NCBI RefSeq assembly: GCF_001634625.1 | Contig: NZ_LRSE01000016.1 | Coordinates: 1 to 64,000 of the forward strand | DNA: 64,000 nt | Source: Croceicoccus bisphenolivorans | GTDB taxonomy: Bacteria; Pseudomonadota; Alphaproteobacteria; Sphingomonadales; Sphingomonadaceae | Reading direction: 5' to 3' | Shown here: one piece after another, positions 24,345 to 33,076 of the stretch | How the letters are laid out: every line of letters begins with the position of its first letter | Numbering within the stretch: position 1 is the first letter of the stretch | The notes under the pieces: generated by a model | The model's database searches: none | What the model was told of the DNA's origin: nothing | The model's input: the letters and a program-made list of their open reading frames with translations, nothing else | Program-made: the position numbers and the translations under genes

Positions 24345-24738
24345 GGGCGAGTGCCTCCATTCGGCGCGCGACATCGGCGCGCACGATGGGCGTCATGTCG
24401 CGGGCCTGGCCCGCGAGCACGGCTTCGCCGACGAGCACGGTGCGACCATCGCGGCCCAGCGCATCGACCGAGGCGTCGATGGCTTGCAGATAGGCAGCAA
24501 CGCGCCGCTGGCTTGCTGTGGGGTCGGCGCCGCTCCGCGCTTCGGCCTCGACGAAAGCGCCGATCAGCCCCGAGAGTTCGACGGTCACGACTTCGCGGCT
24601 TTGCAGCGCCAGCAGCGTGCGTGTCGCCCAGGCACCCCAGAGGAGAGCGGCGAGCAGCAGCACGCCAAGCCCGAGCGAGGCAAGCGGCACGCCGAACAAT
24701 TGTCGGCGCGCACCCGATGGGATGAGGCTCGTGGTCAT
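24331..24738 (-). CDS. trbI: Type-F conjugative transfer protein TrbI
   Basis: 135 residues: an N-terminal membrane helix (GVPLASLGLGVLLLAALLWGAW, about 16-37) and a periplasmic domain with VVTVELSGLIGAFV, the pattern of F-type TrbI, an inner-membrane protein affecting pilus outgrowth and retraction. Size and place between traC and traW fit. It overlaps the upstream small gene by 4 bases and the peptidase gene by 14. Confidence 0.75.
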   Translation of the reverse strand: MTTSLIPSGARRQLFGVPLASLGLGVLLLAALLWGAWATRTLLALQSREVVTVELSGLIGAFVEAEARSGADPTASQRRVAAYLQAIDASVDALGRDGRTVLVGEAVLAGQARDMTPIVRADVARRMEALAHAAR

Positions 24739-25151
24739 CGTGCGTCATCCCGCTGCACCGGGCTACCGGTGACGTCTGCCAGGAAGGCCGGCAGCCGCCA
24801 CATCGCGATCAGCGTGGTGCTCGAAATCAGCACGACTTGAACCGTCTGCGAAAAGGCGATCTTGCGTGCCGCGTCGGCGGCGATCCAGCGCGCGGCAAGA
24901 TTGTCCACCTGCCAGAACAGCACGTCGAGATTGCCGCCCGAGATCGCGAGGAAGAAGAGCAGTGGCAGCCCGAAGGCCATCAGCCAGCAGGTGCCGAGGA
25001 AGCCGCAGGCCTTGAGGCTGATGTAGGCAATATCGGCGCTATGCCGACGCCACCGCGCGAGGCGCTGCGGCAGGGTTGCGCCCGTATGTTTGTCCCGTGT
25101 GGGAGCTGCGGCCAGCGCGCGGTCGACGGGGGTGGAGATATGCATGTTCAT
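24735..25151 (-). CDS. Conserved membrane protein of the transfer cluster
   Basis: 138 residues from the ATG at 25151 (a second ATG lies at 25145). The frame further upstream overlaps traC and is not supported. Two membrane helices are likely (ACGFLGTCWLMAFGLPLLFFL, about 60-80, and KIAFSQTVQVVLISSTTLIAM, about 100-120). I do not recognise the family. It occupies the position between traC and trbI and overlaps trbI by 4 bases, so it is probably a transfer-system inner-membrane component. Confidence 0.65.
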   Translation of the reverse strand: MNMHISTPVDRALAAAPTRDKHTGATLPQRLARWRRHSADIAYISLKACGFLGTCWLMAFGLPLLFFLAISGGNLDVLFWQVDNLAARWIAADAARKIAFSQTVQVVLISSTTLIAMWRLPAFLADVTGSPVQRDDAR

Positions 25152-25167
25152 GAGAAAAATCGGTCCT

Positions 25168-27723
25168 TCAATCGGGTGTCTGCGTATCGGGAAAGGCGAT
25201 GCGTTCGATGGCATCGGCCAGCTGGTGACCGCGCGCGATCTCATGTTCGATCGCGGCGAATGTTCCGGGCGAGCTTGAAAACAGCGTCGCCGAAAAAGGA
25301 TCGAGGACGAGGCGACCGATCGCCTCGGTCTCGGGCCCCTTGATGAAGACTTCGGAATAGTCGGTGCCCGAGCGCTTGAGGCTGCGGATCAGCGTCTCGG
25401 AGCGGTCGTCCATGTCGAGGCGCTTCGACGCCTTGAAATCGGCGATCGTCTCGCTCTTCTGCTGGAGGATCAGCATCCAGTCGCTGTTTTCGAGCGCCGC
25501 GGTCGCGCCGTCCGACTTGTAGTAGTCATTGAGCGACTGGGTCGCGGTGGCGAGCGCGCCGCCATATTTGCGGCAGGTGCGGGCATAAGTTTCGACGAAC
25601 TCACCCATCGACCCGCCCTTGAGGAGACTCCAGGCCTCGTCGATCAGCAGCAGCTTCTTCACCGACCGGTCGCTGCGGGTCATCGCCTGGCTGGTCATGA
25701 ACATGATCGCCGAGAGCACGACCGCGCGCAGTTCTTCGCGCGCGGCAAGATCGCTCATCTCGTAGACAATGAAGGGGGCACCGACCTCGAGGCTCGCCTG
25801 GCCCTCAAAGAAGGCCCCGTAGGTTCCCCCTCGCATGAAAGGCGCGAGCGCGGTCGCAAGATCGTGCGCGGCGGGCTTGTCGGATGCGGCGAGCGCCTCG
25901 CCGACCATAGTGACGCTGGCGGCGGATCCGTGCGCCGACCAGACCTCGTTCACCGCCTTGTCGATGAGGCCGCGCTCGGTGTCATTGAGCGGCGCGCTAT
26001 AGCGCGCCATCTGGCCGATAATGGCTTTGACCATCGCGAAGCAGTCGAGCCGGTAATCCTCGTCGTCTTCGGCGCGCAGCGCATCGATCATCGAGAAGGG
26101 ATTGAGGCAGAAGCCCGAGGCGAGCGTGAACTCGACGAAGCGGCCGCCCTGCAGTTTGACCGAATGCTCGAAGCTGCGCCCGTCGTCGATGACCACGACC
26201 TCGGCGCCCGCACCGCGCAGCGCCGCGCACATTTCCTGGAGCAGCACCGATTTCCCCGAACCCGACTTGCCGCAGATCGCGACATTGTGGTTGCCGGCCT
26301 CGTTTTCGAAGGGCGACCAGTAGAAGGGCTGGCCGCGCCGCCCGACCAGCAGGAGATGCGGCAGCGGGCCGCCCAAATACTCGCCCTGCATCGGCGCGAT
26401 ATGCGCCGCCGTTGTCGACAGGAGCGTGCGCATGCGCTTCAAACGCGCCATGTCGGTGGCAAGGCCATCGGCCAGCGTCAGCGGTAGCGCGGCGACGAGC
26501 CCCTGGATCTGCAGAAAGCGTTCGTCGGCAAGGTCCCATCCGGCCGCCTTGTAGATCGACTTGATCGCTCGCTCGTGCCGGTCGCCTTCGCCCAATGGCG
26601 AAAAGCTGGTGAGCCCATAGAAGACTTTCACGAGCCGCCGGCCTTCCTGGAGTTCGGCCTGGACATGCTGCCATTCGGCGGACTGCTCGGCAAGGCGGGG
26701 CAGGAAGCGCGCGCTTTTGGAACCCGCGAGTGTCGTCGTGCGCATGAACTTGTAGCCGGCCCTGGCTTCGGCGGCCTGGCGGTCGGGATAGACGAGGCAG
26801 AGCATCGTCGCGGCAGGACAGGGAAAGCGCAGCTTGTCGGTGAAGAGATCGCCGATAAGCCGCGCGCATTCCCAGGGCGCCCAGCGCGCAGGCATGTTGC
26901 GCACCGCGTAATGGCGCACATCGAACGCGTCGGGATAGACGGTGCCGATCTCGGGCACGCCGTCGTGCTCCTCGCCGGTCGCGCGGAAGCGCTCGGTCGC
27001 GAGCACGAGCCGGTCATCCTCGACCGTCAATTCGATATCGCGGCGCAGGATTTGGGCTGCAATCGGATCGTGCGGATTGTAGGCCAGCGCATCGTCCTGC
27101 GGCGCGGTCGTGGGCGAGGTGAGATCGTCGACCAGCGCGATCAGCGCTTCGGGACCCACTTCGTTGACCCCCAAGTTCAAGGACTTCAGCATCGAGACCA
27201 GCCCGTCGCGGGCCTGGGCGAGCTCGTCGCTTGGCACTTCGCTCTTCGACGGCACGCCGACCGAGATCACGACCTGGTGGTGGCGGGCATGGAACGGCGC
27301 ATCGCTCGAGCCAGATTTCCAGACGAGGCCGTAGAGCCGGCGCGCGCGGTGACGCGCGATCGCTTCGTAGACCCCGCCCTGCAAATAGCGCGGCGCAAAC
27401 CAGGGCGCGACGATCCGGCTGATGCGCGGGCTCGCGTAGTGCAGGATCTGGACGCAGGCGCCTTCGGGGAGGCCTTCGGAAAACCACGCGCCCAGGATCT
27501 CGCCAGTGCGCTCGTCGGCGCTGATCAGCGGCGTGACGGCGAGGACAAAGCCTTTCGAGCGAGCGTTGATATAGAGCCGGCTTGCGGGATCGAAGACCCG
27601 GTAAGGGAGCCAGTCCGAGAGCATGTCGAGCATGAGCGCGGGCCTCGCGGCTTCGCCATGTTCGGCGTCGCCGAGGAGGCCGGTGAGCACGCGGTCGGCC
27701 AGTGTTCCGATCGAGAGCGCCAT
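25168..27723 (-). CDS. traC: Type IV secretion ATPase TraC (VirB4 family)
   Basis: 851 residues, the usual TraC length. The Walker A AICGKSGSGKSVLLQE is near residue 487 and the Walker B KKLLLIDEAWSLL near 690, followed by ATATQSLNDYY, typical of VirB4/TraC ATPases. The N-terminal half (SDWLPYRVFDPASRLYIN, GFVLAVTPLI) is the TraC membrane-associated domain. It powers pilus assembly at the inner membrane. It begins one base after the traV stop. Confidence 0.93.
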   Translation of the reverse strand: MALSIGTLADRVLTGLLGDAEHGEAARPALMLDMLSDWLPYRVFDPASRLYINARSKGFVLAVTPLISADERTGEILGAWFSEGLPEGACVQILHYASPRISRIVAPWFAPRYLQGGVYEAIARHRARRLYGLVWKSGSSDAPFHARHHQVVISVGVPSKSEVPSDELAQARDGLVSMLKSLNLGVNEVGPEALIALVDDLTSPTTAPQDDALAYNPHDPIAAQILRRDIELTVEDDRLVLATERFRATGEEHDGVPEIGTVYPDAFDVRHYAVRNMPARWAPWECARLIGDLFTDKLRFPCPAATMLCLVYPDRQAAEARAGYKFMRTTTLAGSKSARFLPRLAEQSAEWQHVQAELQEGRRLVKVFYGLTSFSPLGEGDRHERAIKSIYKAAGWDLADERFLQIQGLVAALPLTLADGLATDMARLKRMRTLLSTTAAHIAPMQGEYLGGPLPHLLLVGRRGQPFYWSPFENEAGNHNVAICGKSGSGKSVLLQEMCAALRGAGAEVVVIDDGRSFEHSVKLQGGRFVEFTLASGFCLNPFSMIDALRAEDDEDYRLDCFAMVKAIIGQMARYSAPLNDTERGLIDKAVNEVWSAHGSAASVTMVGEALAASDKPAAHDLATALAPFMRGGTYGAFFEGQASLEVGAPFIVYEMSDLAAREELRAVVLSAIMFMTSQAMTRSDRSVKKLLLIDEAWSLLKGGSMGEFVETYARTCRKYGGALATATQSLNDYYKSDGATAALENSDWMLILQQKSETIADFKASKRLDMDDRSETLIRSLKRSGTDYSEVFIKGPETEAIGRLVLDPFSATLFSSSPGTFAAIEHEIARGHQLADAIERIAFPDTQTPD

Positions 27724-28464
27724 TTATCTGGACTCCTTTTGTTCTTCTGCGCTTTGCGCGGCGACGACAGCATCGAGGGTCGGGAAGCCGGGACGGATCA
27801 CCTGCGCCGGCGCAGACGCGGGTGAGGGAACAAATTGCCGGGAGACCCGATCGGGCGGGACGGTGCCGTCTCGAGGTCCCCCGGCTGCCGGCAGGGGTGG
27901 GCCGGCATCTGCCTCGCGCGCCTCGGAGGGGACCGGGGGAGGAAGCGGCGAGGTAGCGGTAAAAGGTTGTGCGACGAACGGATCGCCTGCTGGCGGCGCT
28001 GCGACGTCGGCGCGGGCATTGGCACTGGGATCAGCACTATCTTCGGCATCACGGATCTGGCGCCTGATCGCGCGCAGCAGCGTTGCCGGGCGGCCCCTGG
28101 CGGTATTGCCCTGAAGCTCGGCGGCCCAGCGCGGGGTCTCGACGACAATCCAGGCGACGGCTTCTTCGTGGAGCGTGCCCGAAGCATCGACATGCGCGGG
28201 AAAGATGACTTTCAACCGCCGCTCGGCAGTGCGCGAGCTATCGCCGGGCGTGAGCGGACCGGCGGCGAGAGCGCGTGATACCGGCTCCGGTTCGGCACTG
28301 GCGATCCCGGCGACGGCGTCCTTGTCGGTGACGGCGGTCGGCGCGCAGGTGCCCTTGAGCGCCCGGCAGGAAAAGTCGCCTTCGATATTGGTGCCAAGCC
28401 CGACGCAGCCACTGGCGGCGAGGACAACGGGCAGGAGCACGAGGGGGCGGAGAAAATGGGTCAT
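27724..28464 (-). CDS. traV: Conjugal transfer outer-membrane lipoprotein TraV
   Basis: 246 residues. A lipoprotein signal ends at LAASGC (Cys20). The conserved GLGTNIEGDFSCRALKGTC follows, as in TraV, which anchors the core complex in the outer membrane together with TraK and TraB. The C-terminal half is Pro/Ala-rich and variable, longer than F TraV. It lies between dsbC and traC with gaps of 12 and 0 bases. Confidence 0.87.
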   Translation of the reverse strand: MTHFLRPLVLLPVVLAASGCVGLGTNIEGDFSCRALKGTCAPTAVTDKDAVAGIASAEPEPVSRALAAGPLTPGDSSRTAERRLKVIFPAHVDASGTLHEEAVAWIVVETPRWAAELQGNTARGRPATLLRAIRRQIRDAEDSADPSANARADVAAPPAGDPFVAQPFTATSPLPPPVPSEAREADAGPPLPAAGGPRDGTVPPDRVSRQFVPSPASAPAQVIRPGFPTLDAVVAAQSAEEQKESR

Positions 28465-28476
28465 GGGTCGGGTTCC

Positions 28477-29373
28477 TCAGCGCGTCTTCGGGGTGGCGGT
28501 GAGAAAGGCGCGCAGCGCTTCGGCGGGGCGATAGCCCTCGAGCACCGCGCCGTCGGAGGGCCGGACGAGTACCGGCGTGCCGCCAAACCCGTGCGCCCTG
28601 GCAAAAGCCTCGTTTTCGTCGAGACCGGAGACATCGCAAGGTTGGGATGTGGCCAGCGCAACCCCGGCATAGGCCATGCGCAGCGAGACGTCGGGCCGCC
28701 GCGCGCAGAGCACCTGTTCGGCCAACTTGCGGCTTTCGGCGCCGAAGATCGAGATCGGGCGTTCCTCAACGCGCGCGCCGATCGCTTTCAGTTCGGCTTC
28801 GAGCTTTTTGCAGTAGCCGCAGTGGAAATCGGAGAAGACCATGACGCGCGGGCCGTCCTTCGGACCCCAATGGATCGCACCCTTGTCGGACAGTTTGGAC
28901 AAGTCGACGTTGGCAGCAGCTGCAGCGCGCGTCGGTGCTGACGAATTGTCGCTGTCCGCTTCGCTGCGCCGCGCCGCGCCCGCGGCGAGCAGGTCGGGAT
29001 TGAGCTCGAGCAGCCTCGCGGCGGTCAGATCCTGCCGGGTCTCCATGTCGTAGACCCGGCCGATCACCAGATATCGTGCGGTCTTGTCGACATAGAACAG
29101 CGTCTGCTTCGAGGCGACTTCGCACAGACCGCCAAGCCCCTTGCAGACGATCGCATCGATTGCGGTCTTCGGCAGACGGACTTTCAGCGCTTCCTTGACG
29201 GCCTCTGTCGTTGCGGCACTCGTCCCTTGCGCGAAACTCGCGACGCCCCATCCGGTTGCGCCCGAAAGCGCGAGGACGGCGAGCGTGGCCGCGGTGGGTT
29301 TGGTCCAGCGGGAGCCGCCGAGCATTCGGACGCGGGTGCGCAGGCGTTCGGTAAAGTGGGGCTTCGGGGTCAT
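28477..29373 (-). CDS. DsbC/DsbG-like thiol:disulfide isomerase of the transfer system
   Basis: 298 residues with an N-terminal membrane anchor (ATLAVLALSGATGWGVASF, about 28-46), a dimerisation-like region (LFYVDKTARYLVIGRVYDM), and a thioredoxin fold with the active site FSDFHCGYCKKLEAEL (CXXC). The cis-Pro block GFGGTPVLVRPSDG completes the fold. It probably corrects disulfides in Cys-rich TraN, TraU and TraH. It overlaps traB by 4 bases, the usual place for this gene in alphaproteobacterial F-type clusters. Confidence 0.87.
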   Translation of the reverse strand: MTPKPHFTERLRTRVRMLGGSRWTKPTAATLAVLALSGATGWGVASFAQGTSAATTEAVKEALKVRLPKTAIDAIVCKGLGGLCEVASKQTLFYVDKTARYLVIGRVYDMETRQDLTAARLLELNPDLLAAGAARRSEADSDNSSAPTRAAAAANVDLSKLSDKGAIHWGPKDGPRVMVFSDFHCGYCKKLEAELKAIGARVEERPISIFGAESRKLAEQVLCARRPDVSLRMAYAGVALATSQPCDVSGLDENEAFARAHGFGGTPVLVRPSDGAVLEGYRPAEALRAFLTATPKTR

Positions 29374-30725
29374 TGGGCATTCCTCACGAAGGCGCCGTCG
29401 AGAAACACGATCTCGACTTCGATGCCGGTCGGCATCTCGACGACGGGTTGGTATTGTTCGGCGCGTTCGATGAGATATTTGCTCACCGTATCGGCGGCAT
29501 CGCCCGCGCCCTGGCCGAGACCGCCGGCGAGGATGTCGGTGCCCGAGAGTTTCGAGCGCGTGCCGTCGGAATTGGCGGTGATCCCGGAAAACACCGAATT
29601 GGCATTGGCGGAAAAGCCCCGCCCGAACCCGCCGACGATGCCGGCAAGCAGCGCCTGGCTGATCAGCGATCCCTCGCGGCTGACGACCCGGCCGCGCACG
29701 CCCGACTTGCCGGCAAAGGCGATGAAGCCCTTGACCTCGGAGACCGCGACGCGGCCCCCGGGCTGGTCGCAGGTCATGCGTGCCAGCATGACGTAGACCT
29801 TTTCCGAGGAGAGGTCGCCGCGCGCCGCGCCATTGACCACGCAGCCCTCGATCCGGGTGGTGAGCACGCGCCCATCCTGCAGCACCGAGCGGGCCGGGCC
29901 GGTAATGCGCAGCACGACGGGCAGCGGATCGGTTTGCGAGGCAACGCCTGCCGAGGCGTCGACCCCGACAATGACGCGCGCCGGCGCATAGGAATTGGGC
30001 GGCAGGTATTCGGGCGAATCCTCGATCACCAGCGGCGGCGCTTCGGCGCGGCGCAGCGAGGCGCCGGCAGGACTCTTGTCCGACGCGAAATTGAGCAGCC
30101 GGACACCGGCAGGCGCATTGCCATCAAGACCCGTCGCAGCGCCGGATGGCGTCGGACCGGTCGGAGAGCCCAGGCCGCGCGCATCATAGCCGCCCGCCTG
30201 CGGGCCATAGGCCGGTGGCGGCGGTGTCGTAGTTGCTGCGGTCTCGGCTGTTGCAAGCCGGGTTTTGAGGTCCGCGTTCTCCGCCGAAATCGCGTCGATC
30301 GCCGCTTCTCCATCGGCGCGCATCATTTCGTTCTCGGCGCGGATCGCCTGGAGCTGGGCTTCAAGCTCGCTGCGCGGCAGCTGGTTTTCGGCGAGCTTCT
30401 TCTGCTGCTGCTCGACATTGCCGACGCGGTTGTCGAAGACCGAGACGAACTCGCGGTTGGCTAGGTCACGATTGACAAGACCGGCGGTCTCGATCGTGCG
30501 CGCGCCATCGGCATCGCCGGAATTGCCATCCTCGCCCCCGAAGATGATCCAGCTGCCACCCAATAGCGCAACGGCGCCAATCGAAGCGAAGAGCATCTTC
30601 TGCCGGCGTTGGGTGCGCTCGTTGATATTGCTGGCGGCGGCGGCCTTGCCCGGCGCGGCTGCGCTGGGCACCTTGGTAGCGTCGGCCTTGGGAGCGCTGT
30701 TTTGCGGCTTCGTCGCATCAGTCAT
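29370..30725 (-). CDS. traB: Conjugal transfer protein TraB (VirB10-like)
   Basis: 451 residues from the ATG at 30725, which overlaps the traK stop by 8 bases; the frame open to 30833 is a traK shadow. A membrane helix (KMLFASIGAVALLGGSWIIFGG, about 44-65) is followed by a coiled coil (VEQQQKKLAENQLPRSELEA...), a Pro/Gly linker, and the TraB/VirB10 barrel domain with CVVNGAARGDLSSEKVYV and GRVVSREGSLISQALLAGI. It bridges the inner and outer membranes in the core complex. Confidence 0.9.
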   Translation of the reverse strand: MTDATKPQNSAPKADATKVPSAAAPGKAAAASNINERTQRRQKMLFASIGAVALLGGSWIIFGGEDGNSGDADGARTIETAGLVNRDLANREFVSVFDNRVGNVEQQQKKLAENQLPRSELEAQLQAIRAENEMMRADGEAAIDAISAENADLKTRLATAETAATTTPPPPAYGPQAGGYDARGLGSPTGPTPSGAATGLDGNAPAGVRLLNFASDKSPAGASLRRAEAPPLVIEDSPEYLPPNSYAPARVIVGVDASAGVASQTDPLPVVLRITGPARSVLQDGRVLTTRIEGCVVNGAARGDLSSEKVYVMLARMTCDQPGGRVAVSEVKGFIAFAGKSGVRGRVVSREGSLISQALLAGIVGGFGRGFSANANSVFSGITANSDGTRSKLSGTDILAGGLGQGAGDAADTVSKYLIERAEQYQPVVEMPTGIEVEIVFLDGAFVRNAQ

Positions 30726-31476
30726 GAGAAAAGGCTCCTGCGCCGGTGACGAGATAGGCGCTGGTCGCTTCGCCGGGCGCGAGGTCGTCCTTGCCGAAGG
30801 CGAGGGCGAGCGTGCCTGCCGGTGCCAGCGCATCGGGATCGAGCGTGACCGGTTCGCTGGTGCGGTTGGCGATCCGCAGCACTTTGCCGGTGAAGGCCGC
30901 GCCCCGGTAATCGCTGACCAGCTGGATATCTAAATCGCCGACGCGCGCCGGCAGTCCGCCAAGGCTGCGGATCTCGTAGCCTTCGATCAGTTCATCGCTT
31001 GCCATCGCGCGGATCAGCCGCACGGCTGTCTCTTCGGGTGCGGTCGCCTTCTCGAAACGCGCGGCGGCACTTTGCCCGAGCGCGGGATTGGTGATGAAGA
31101 CCTGCTGCGCGCCAATCGCCTCGATGCGGCAGGCGAACTTGTAGACCTGGCCTTTCTTCGTCGTCGCAAAGAAGCTGATCGAGCGGGCGGCGAATGTCTC
31201 GGGGATCGAGACATAGATATCGCCGCGCAGCGGTTCGTTGCTCACCGCGAAATCGCTGTAGGGATAGCCGCTCGAGATCTTCGAGACACTGGCGAACTGG
31301 TCCTCGACCAGGGCGAAGCGTGTGAGCTCACGCTGCGACACGGTGCAGTCGATCGCCGCACCGTCGGCGGCCTGCTTGAACTGGTCGGCCGAAGCGGGCG
31401 TGGCGCCGGCAAGTCCGACGGCGATCGCAAGGCCCGCGAGCGGCGGATGCGAAATGGAATTGGGCCAGAGCATCAT
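30718..31476 (-). CDS. traK: Conjugal transfer protein TraK (VirB9-like)
   Basis: 252 residues with a signal peptide ending near TPASA. FVSIPETFAARSISFFATTKKGQVYKF-type blocks and the C-terminal region with LRIANRTSEPVTLDPDAL match TraK, the outer-membrane secretin-like ring component that binds TraV and TraB. Two ATG codons in tandem start the gene, overlapping the traE stop. Confidence 0.87.
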   Translation of the reverse strand: MMLWPNSISHPPLAGLAIAVGLAGATPASADQFKQAADGAAIDCTVSQRELTRFALVEDQFASVSKISSGYPYSDFAVSNEPLRGDIYVSIPETFAARSISFFATTKKGQVYKFACRIEAIGAQQVFITNPALGQSAAARFEKATAPEETAVRLIRAMASDELIEGYEIRSLGGLPARVGDLDIQLVSDYRGAAFTGKVLRIANRTSEPVTLDPDALAPAGTLALAFGKDDLAPGEATSAYLVTGAGAFSHD

Positions 31477-32045
31477 CCAGCCTCCTTCTGGTCTTTGTCC
31501 GTGGAAATCTGGGCGAACCCGGCAAGCGCGAGCCTGAGACCCCGATAGGTCCAGGTCAGGCGGAACTGGCGCTCGTCGCTCGCGATCACTTGCGAGCCGA
31601 CGAAGGTCTTGAGCTTTCCCGAAACCTCGGACGTCAGTCTTTTCGGATCGACGGTCATCCGGGTGATGACGAAGGCCTGGCTGACGTCGGAACCGCGCTG
31701 TTCGGCAACGATCTTGACGAGGTCGGCTTTCAGTTTGCCGCGATGCGCGGGATCGGCGACATCGAGGATCGTTTCCATCCAGTAGTCGAGCCCTTCCGGG
31801 CTGCGATTGAGGAGCATCAGCGCGACGTCGCGGGTGACGAGTTCGAGATAGTCGCCTTCGACCCCTGCGCTCGAGACCGTCAGCGGGCGCTCGAGCGTCG
31901 GCAGCAGCACGACCTCGCGGGCGCGGGTCATGGCCAAACCCGTGGTGACGACGAGCGCGACGGCGAGCCCGGCGCTGGCAAGCGCGAACATGTTGCGCTG
32001 GCGCAGCAGCACCTGCTGGCGCTCGTGAGCAAAATCATGGAGCAT
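31473..32045 (-). CDS. traE: Conjugal transfer protein TraE
   Basis: 190 residues with one N-terminal membrane helix (MFALASAGLAVALVVTTGLAM, about 19-39) and a periplasmic domain containing YLELVTRDVALMLLNRSPEGLDYW and a YRGLRLALAGF ending, as in F-type TraE (VirB8-like role). It lies 12 bases downstream of traL and overlaps traK. Confidence 0.88.
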   Translation of the reverse strand: MLHDFAHERQQVLLRQRNMFALASAGLAVALVVTTGLAMTRAREVVLLPTLERPLTVSSAGVEGDYLELVTRDVALMLLNRSPEGLDYWMETILDVADPAHRGKLKADLVKIVAEQRGSDVSQAFVITRMTVDPKRLTSEVSGKLKTFVGSQVIASDERQFRLTWTYRGLRLALAGFAQISTDKDQKEAG

Positions 32046-32057
32046 GGCTTTTCCTCC

Positions 32058-32345
32058 TCAGCCTGCCAGGCGGCGGCAGTGGGAGGGCGGCGTTGCGACA
32101 AGGCCGGTAAAGCCTGCCGGCAGATACCAATAGGCGGCATGGAGAAGCCAGGAGCTTGTGCGTCCTGCCTTTGCCTTTCGCAGAGCGAACCAGGCTCCCA
32201 TGGCAAGCGCAATGCCGATCAGTATGTGCTGGGCAAGGATCCCCCAGGCGAAGGGGATGATCATCCCGGCGAACTCGTCGATGGTCCAGAAGCCGATCAG
32301 CTCCGGATCGTCGAGACGCCTTGGGATCATGTACCGGTCTGCCAT
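32058..32345 (-). CDS. traL: Conjugal transfer protein TraL
   Basis: 95 residues. The start IPRRLDDPELIGFWTIDEF is the TraL signature, followed by one or two membrane helices (MIIPFAWGILAQHILIGIALAMGAWFAL) and a C-terminal HAAYWYLP block. TraL is a small inner-membrane protein (VirB3-like). It lies 34 bases after the pilin gene and just before traE. Confidence 0.9.
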   Translation of the reverse strand: MADRYMIPRRLDDPELIGFWTIDEFAGMIIPFAWGILAQHILIGIALAMGAWFALRKAKAGRTSSWLLHAAYWYLPAGFTGLVATPPSHCRRLAG

Positions 32346-32379
32346 CGTGGCCGCCCTCCCGTCGTGACCGCAAGCGGCG

Positions 32380-32724
32380 TCAGATCACCGCGGTCACGAC
32401 AGAGGTGACAATGGGAACGCCCGTGCCGACGCCAATCCCGACGCCGACCGGAACCGCGACCTGGCCCAGCGCAAAGCGGCCCGAGGCAAGCGCAATCAGG
32501 CCGCCGGCGAGACTGAGGACGGTGATGATCTTGCCGCCCGAACCTTCGAGGAAGTCGGTGAACATGGTGAGCGCCGGATTGAAGGTGGTGTCGGCGCCGG
32601 CATAGGCCGTGCCGCCCACAAGGGCTGCGAGCGCGATCGGCAGGGCGAGGTTTGCCGCCTTGCCAAGTACAATCCTGCCATGGGCATTTTTGGACTTTAC
32701 GGCGGGAAGGGAAGGGGTGTGCAT
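32380..32724 (-). CDS. traA: Type-F pilin TraA
   Basis: 114 residues from the ATG at 32724 behind GGAGTTTCCTTC; an in-frame extension to 32787 lacks support. It has a long leader (1 to about 42, ending GTAYA) and a mature part of about 70 residues with two hydrophobic helices (IITVLSLAGGLIALAS and a Gly/Val-rich stretch VAVPVGVGIGVGTGV), the pilin layout. It is the first gene of the transfer operon, as in F. The S26 peptidase gene of the cluster may process it. Confidence 0.82.
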   Translation of the reverse strand: MHTPSLPAVKSKNAHGRIVLGKAANLALPIALAALVGGTAYAGADTTFNPALTMFTDFLEGSGGKIITVLSLAGGLIALASGRFALGQVAVPVGVGIGVGTGVPIVTSVVTAVI

Positions 32725-33076
32725 GAAGGAAACTCCGGTTCGTTGAGCGTCTTGAGCCAGCGGTCGACCCGCTGTGTGATCCTTCATGCGGCTAGGAAGT
32801 CGGTGTAGGAAAGAGGAATGTGTGATCCGGGCAATGCCGCGGACGGATATGGACCATCACTGGAGTTGGTGACGGAGTTCGGTGATGACGATGTATGCTG
32901 AAATCGACTGCAATTCCGCAGAATCACGCGCCTTCTGTCGACGAATCACGACAACGCTTTCGCTCTCGTCATCGATCAACGAAAAACCAGATGTTCCATG
33001 AATGTTCTTTCTTGTTTCCTACAGACTGTTGGGTCGCTATGTCTGCGAGTCGCAATAACGACAGCGAGGCAGGACG
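32725..33076. promoter_or_regulatory. Divergent control region between the transfer operon and the Xre regulator gene
   Basis: 352 bases without a credible frame. It holds two exact copies of TGTGTGATCC (32773-32782 and 32819-32828) and a tandem near-repeat GGAGTTGGTGAC / GGAGTTCGGTGATGAC (32862-32889). The A-T richer part (32960-33030) precedes the regulator gene. The likely role is control of traA expression by the Xre protein; that link is inferred. Confidence 0.45.
32773..32828. repeat. Two exact 10-base direct repeats upstream of traA
   Basis: TGTGTGATCC occurs at 32773-32782 and at 32819-32828, 46 bases from start to start, about 50-105 bases before the traA start. The spacing and position suggest operator sites rather than coding sequence. 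Confidence 0.5.
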
